Shown here: piece by piece, positions 61,763 through 64,000 of the stretch
How positions within the stretch are numbered: position 1 is the stretch's first letter
Layout of the letters: every line of letters begins with the position of its first letter
Assembly: GCF_030014955.1 (NCBI RefSeq)
Contig: NZ_JAGRPV010000001.1
Span: 8,457,501-8,521,500, forward strand
From: Cohnella hashimotonis
Lineage (GTDB): Bacteria; Bacillota; Bacilli; Paenibacillales; Paenibacillaceae
Direction: 5' to 3'
DNA: 64,000 bases
Made by a program: the position numbers and the translations under genes
The notes under the pieces: generated by a model
Databases searched by the model: none
Told to the model about the DNA's origin: nothing
The model's input: the letters and a program-made list of their open reading frames with translations, nothing else

Positions 61763-62652
61763 GACCCTGTCTCCGTGCCGTCCGTGCCTTTTCCGACATC
61801 CTTGCCCATGTCGAGCGTATACAGCCATTCTACGACGTCGCCGGGTTTCAGCTTGTAAGCGCCCGCGCTCTTGCCCGGAAATTCCCCGTTCACGCGGAAC
61901 AGCCAGCCGCTCTTCGCGCCCTTGTCGAACTCGTATAAATTATCGATGCCTTCTACATAAGCGGCCGCGCCGCTGCCTTGATACTCCATTTGCATCTTGC
62001 GGCTGCGGGTCGCGCGCTTCAGCGCGTCGAGCACGCTGTCCCCGGACTTGAGCTCGACCGCGGCGGGAGACAGGATCGTGCCTGTATCGCTGTCGCCCAC
62101 AATCGAAAGGGTGATTTCGGCCTTTTGCGGCGCCTGGGTCGCAGCCGGGGAAGGGCTGGTCGTCGCTTGGCCGGACTGCGGAGGGGACGAAGGCTTGCCG
62201 CCGACGGTCCCGTTAGGCGTAGGCGACGTTGTCGGCGTGGCGACGGGGGCAGAGGCTTCAGGTTGTGCCGAAGCCGAGCCGGCATTGGCAGTCGCCGGCG
62301 GTATCCGGCCGCCGGAAGGCTTGGCAGTACCGGCGGTGGACGCGGCGCCTGGCGTGGCCGTCGGGCTGGCGCCGTCGGGCATGACGCCAGGCGTCGTTGT
62401 GTTGCCCGTCGCCGTTGCGGAAGCCTGCGCGCTTGCATGCGGGCTTGCTTTCGGGTCTGCTTGCGGGCTTGCCGAGGACTCGGCGACTCCTGGCTGCCGT
62501 GTCTGTGCCGCCGGTGATGACGGAGCGAAGGCGCTCGACTGACCGGACGCCGCCCCGTCATCGGAGCCGGACCCGCCGCAGCCGGCGGCCATGAGCAGCG
62601 CGGCCAGCAGGACGAACAATGCCGCGAGCCGGCCCTTGCGAATTTGCTTCAC
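61759..62652 (-). CDS. Lipoprotein with DUF4430 (transcobalamin beta-like) domain
   Basis: A 297-residue lipoprotein starting at GTG 62652, which follows AAGGAGGG. Lipobox MAAGC gives acylated C25. A long Ala/Ser/Pro/Thr spacer (about 26-175) suits reaching through the cell wall. The C-terminal domain from about 180 matches DUF4430, with ITLSIVGDSDTGTILS, GDSVLDALKRA, YVEGIDNLYEFDKGAKSGWLFRVNGEF and LKPGDVVEWLYT; the same domain is the cobalamin-capping beta domain of intrinsic factor and transcobalamin. It lies between the toroid-SLH gene and EcfT. Confidence 0.85.
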   Translation of the reverse strand: MKQIRKGRLAALFVLLAALLMAAGCGGSGSDDGAASGQSSAFAPSSPAAQTRQPGVAESSASPQADPKASPHASAQASATATGNTTTPGVMPDGASPTATPGAASTAGTAKPSGGRIPPATANAGSASAQPEASAPVATPTTSPTPNGTVGGKPSSPPQSGQATTSPSPAATQAPQKAEITLSIVGDSDTGTILSPAAVELKSGDSVLDALKRATRSRKMQMEYQGSGAAAYVEGIDNLYEFDKGAKSGWLFRVNGEFPGKSAGAYKLKPGDVVEWLYTLDMGKDVGKGTDGTETGS

Positions 62653-62684
62653 TTCCAGTCCCTCCTTGCGTATGCGCATGCTGT

Positions 62685-64000
62685 CTATTTAGATGAAGCC
62701 AGATTTAGATTTTTAAGCCGGAGGGCGGTCACGGCAGCCATCTCGCGGGTTACGGTGCCCGACGGATCGAAGACGCCGGCGGCGCCAAGCAGAATGCCCT
62801 TGTTCGCGACCGCATTAACGTAAGGCAAGGAAGCCGCGCGAATGCTGGAGGCATCCCGCCAAGCCGTGCCGCTCTGCGACTCGGACAGGCCGAAGGCGCG
62901 GCCGATCATGACAGCCATCTGCTCGCGCGTGATCGGATCGCCGGGCTTGAAGGCCGTCGCCGATACGCCGTTGACGATGCCGGCGCGGGCGGCTTGCATG
63001 ACGGCCCCATAGTACCAGGCGGACGGCTGGACGTCGGCGAACGAGACTTCGCCGGTCATGCCGGCGAAGCCGGGACCTTGCGCTGCGCTCAGCCTGTCGC
63101 CGGCCAGCCTGACAAGCAGGGCGGCGAACTCGGCGCGCGTGATGCCGCGCTTCGGTTCGAAACGAAGCGGAGAGGCGCTCGTGCCGGATAGCAGCTTGGC
63201 CGTGTAAGCTTGATGCACCGCATCTGAGGCCCATCCGGCGATCTGCCTTTCGTCCGCGAACCGTTCGGCGGCGATCCGGTACAGCCCGGGAGCTCCGTCC
63301 GCATAACGGTCGTATGCGACCAGCGCCAGCATCGCTTGCTCCGTCGCGATGGCGTCGGAAGCGCCGCCCGGCGTGTGCGCGAAGCCGCCTTCAGCCGTCC
63401 GATACGCCAGCAACGCTTCCAGCAGGCCTCCGCCGGCCTTGACGAAGTCAGCGCCGGCAGGATCGCGCCCCGCCGCGGTCAGGCCGATGACGACCTGCGC
63501 GGCCGTCTCGCTGTTTTCGTCGCGCTCGAGCTTGAAGCCGCCGTCCGTCAACTGGACGGACGAGAGATAGGCGACGGCGCGGCCGATCGCCGCAGCTACG
63601 GCGGCCGAGCTGTTGCCGCCTTGCACGGCAGCGCCGGCCCCGGCGGCGCCGCCTTCGGCGGCATTCGCGTAAGGCGCGAGCGCGGCCAGCGCCATCGCGG
63701 TAATGTCCGCGTTGCCGGCTTCGCCGGCGGCCAGCGGGAAGCTGCCGTCCGCGTTCTGCAGCGCGAGCAGCCAATCGACGAGCTTGGCGCGCGTCCAGAC
63801 CGCGCCGACCGGGACGTCGTAGCCGCCGCTGTCGAGCGCGAGCAGCGCGAAGATCGGGCCGTTGGCGCCCTGGAGCGTCAGCTTGGCGTGGTTATACACC
63901 GCGGCCACGAGATCATAGCCCGCGAACGCGCGGGGATCGGCTCCGGCCGCCCGGACGGCGAGGACGATGCGTTCCAGGTCCGTCGCCTTGCGATACGCGC
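62685..64000 (-). CDS. Surface protein with alpha/alpha-toroid (prenyltransferase/transcobalamin-like) domain and three SLH repeats (5' end outside window)
   Basis: An open frame from the window edge to 62685, at least 438 codons; a GTG at 63908 is internal because coding continues upstream. Terpene-cyclase-like helical repeats are seen (WLLALQNADGSFPLAAG, YLSSVQLTDGGFKLER, LLAYRTAEGGFAHTPGG), as in the alpha6/alpha6 barrel of transcobalamin. The last 170 residues are three SLH motifs (ITRAEFAALLVRL, ITREQMAVMIGRAFG, VTREMAAVTALRL) that anchor to the wall. Next gene 32 bases downstream is the DUF4430 lipoprotein, so both domains of a cobalamin carrier are present as two proteins. Confidence 0.85.
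   Translation of the reverse strand, partial: AYRKATDLERIVLAVRAAGADPRAFAGYDLVAAVYNHAKLTLQGANGPIFALLALDSGGYDVPVGAVWTRAKLVDWLLALQNADGSFPLAAGEAGNADITAMALAALAPYANAAEGGAAGAGAAVQGGNSSAAVAAAIGRAVAYLSSVQLTDGGFKLERDENSETAAQVVIGLTAAGRDPAGADFVKAGGGLLEALLAYRTAEGGFAHTPGGASDAIATEQAMLALVAYDRYADGAPGLYRIAAERFADERQIAGWASDAVHQAYTAKLLSGTSASPLRFEPKRGITRAEFAALLVRLAGDRLSAAQGPGFAGMTGEVSFADVQPSAWYYGAVMQAARAGIVNGVSATAFKPGDPITREQMAVMIGRAFGLSESQSGTAWRDASSIRAASLPYVNAVANKGILLGAAGVFDPSGTVTREMAAVTALRLKNLNLASSK

Overview
The window is a high-GC stretch of a Gram-positive chromosome, most likely Paenibacillaceae (Cohnella or a high-GC Paenibacillus). The evidence is the density of YesM/YesN-type sensor kinase and AraC-type response regulator pairs, lipoprotein sugar-binding proteins with paired MalF/MalG- or LplB/LplC-type permeases, many intracellular glycosidases, S-layer-homology (SLH) domains, GreA, and an HPII-type catalase. 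No rRNA, tRNA, phage, insertion sequence or CRISPR array was recognised. The genus is inferred from content only.

Layout. 1-9115: tail of a GH3 enzyme, then a carbohydrate island (kinase, regulator, binding protein, two permeases, GH105 unsaturated glucuronyl/galacturonyl hydrolase). 9116-12709: a repeat-rich gap, an MFS exporter with its MarR regulator, a 48-residue protein, and greA. 12846-14939: an orphan nitrile-hydratase-like leader (NHLP-like) protein, a RimJ-like acetyltransferase, then a promoter, a 47-residue peptide with a lasso/paeninodin-type leader but a Pro/Gly core, a hairpin-rich spacer and a FeeM-like acyltransferase. 14948-23123: small membrane proteins, an HD-GYP protein, an SDR, a nucleoside hydrolase, an ArsR/Old-Yellow-Enzyme pair and catalase. 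23948-27480: a CBM6x2/GH99-like secreted enzyme and a GH43. 27697-33131: a sugar-acid cassette (HIBADH-YciI fusion, glycerate kinase, Gfo/Idh oxidoreductase, ThuA-like protein) with a divergent AraC regulator. 33353-41584: binding protein and membrane AraC regulator facing a glycosidase and two permeases. 42310-55502: MBL hydrolase, a second two-component pair, transporter, GH31/GH36-like enzyme, GH43-like enzyme and a secreted beta-helix enzyme. 55779-57128: a CNNM/CorC-family protein. 57791-58393: an unexplained short transcription unit. 58426-64000: an ECF transporter operon with DUF4430 and alpha/alpha-toroid-SLH surface proteins that together match the two domains of animal transcobalamin, so probably vitamin B12 (or other corrinoid) capture and uptake.

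The gaps between genes hold unusual tandem arrays of palindromic cores whose spacing is 50-51, 61-62 or 72 bp, close to 5, 6 and 7 turns of B-DNA. Different arrays use different core sequences but obey the same spacing rule.

The carbohydrate loci work as modules: extracellular glycan is cut by secreted enzymes, oligosaccharides are caught by lipoproteins, imported by two-permease ABC systems whose shared ATPase lies elsewhere, hydrolysed in the cytosol by GH105/GH43/GH31-36-like enzymes, and each module is switched by its own kinase/regulator or membrane AraC protein. The two most unusual items are the peptide/acyltransferase pair at 13829-14920 and the phased repeat arrays.
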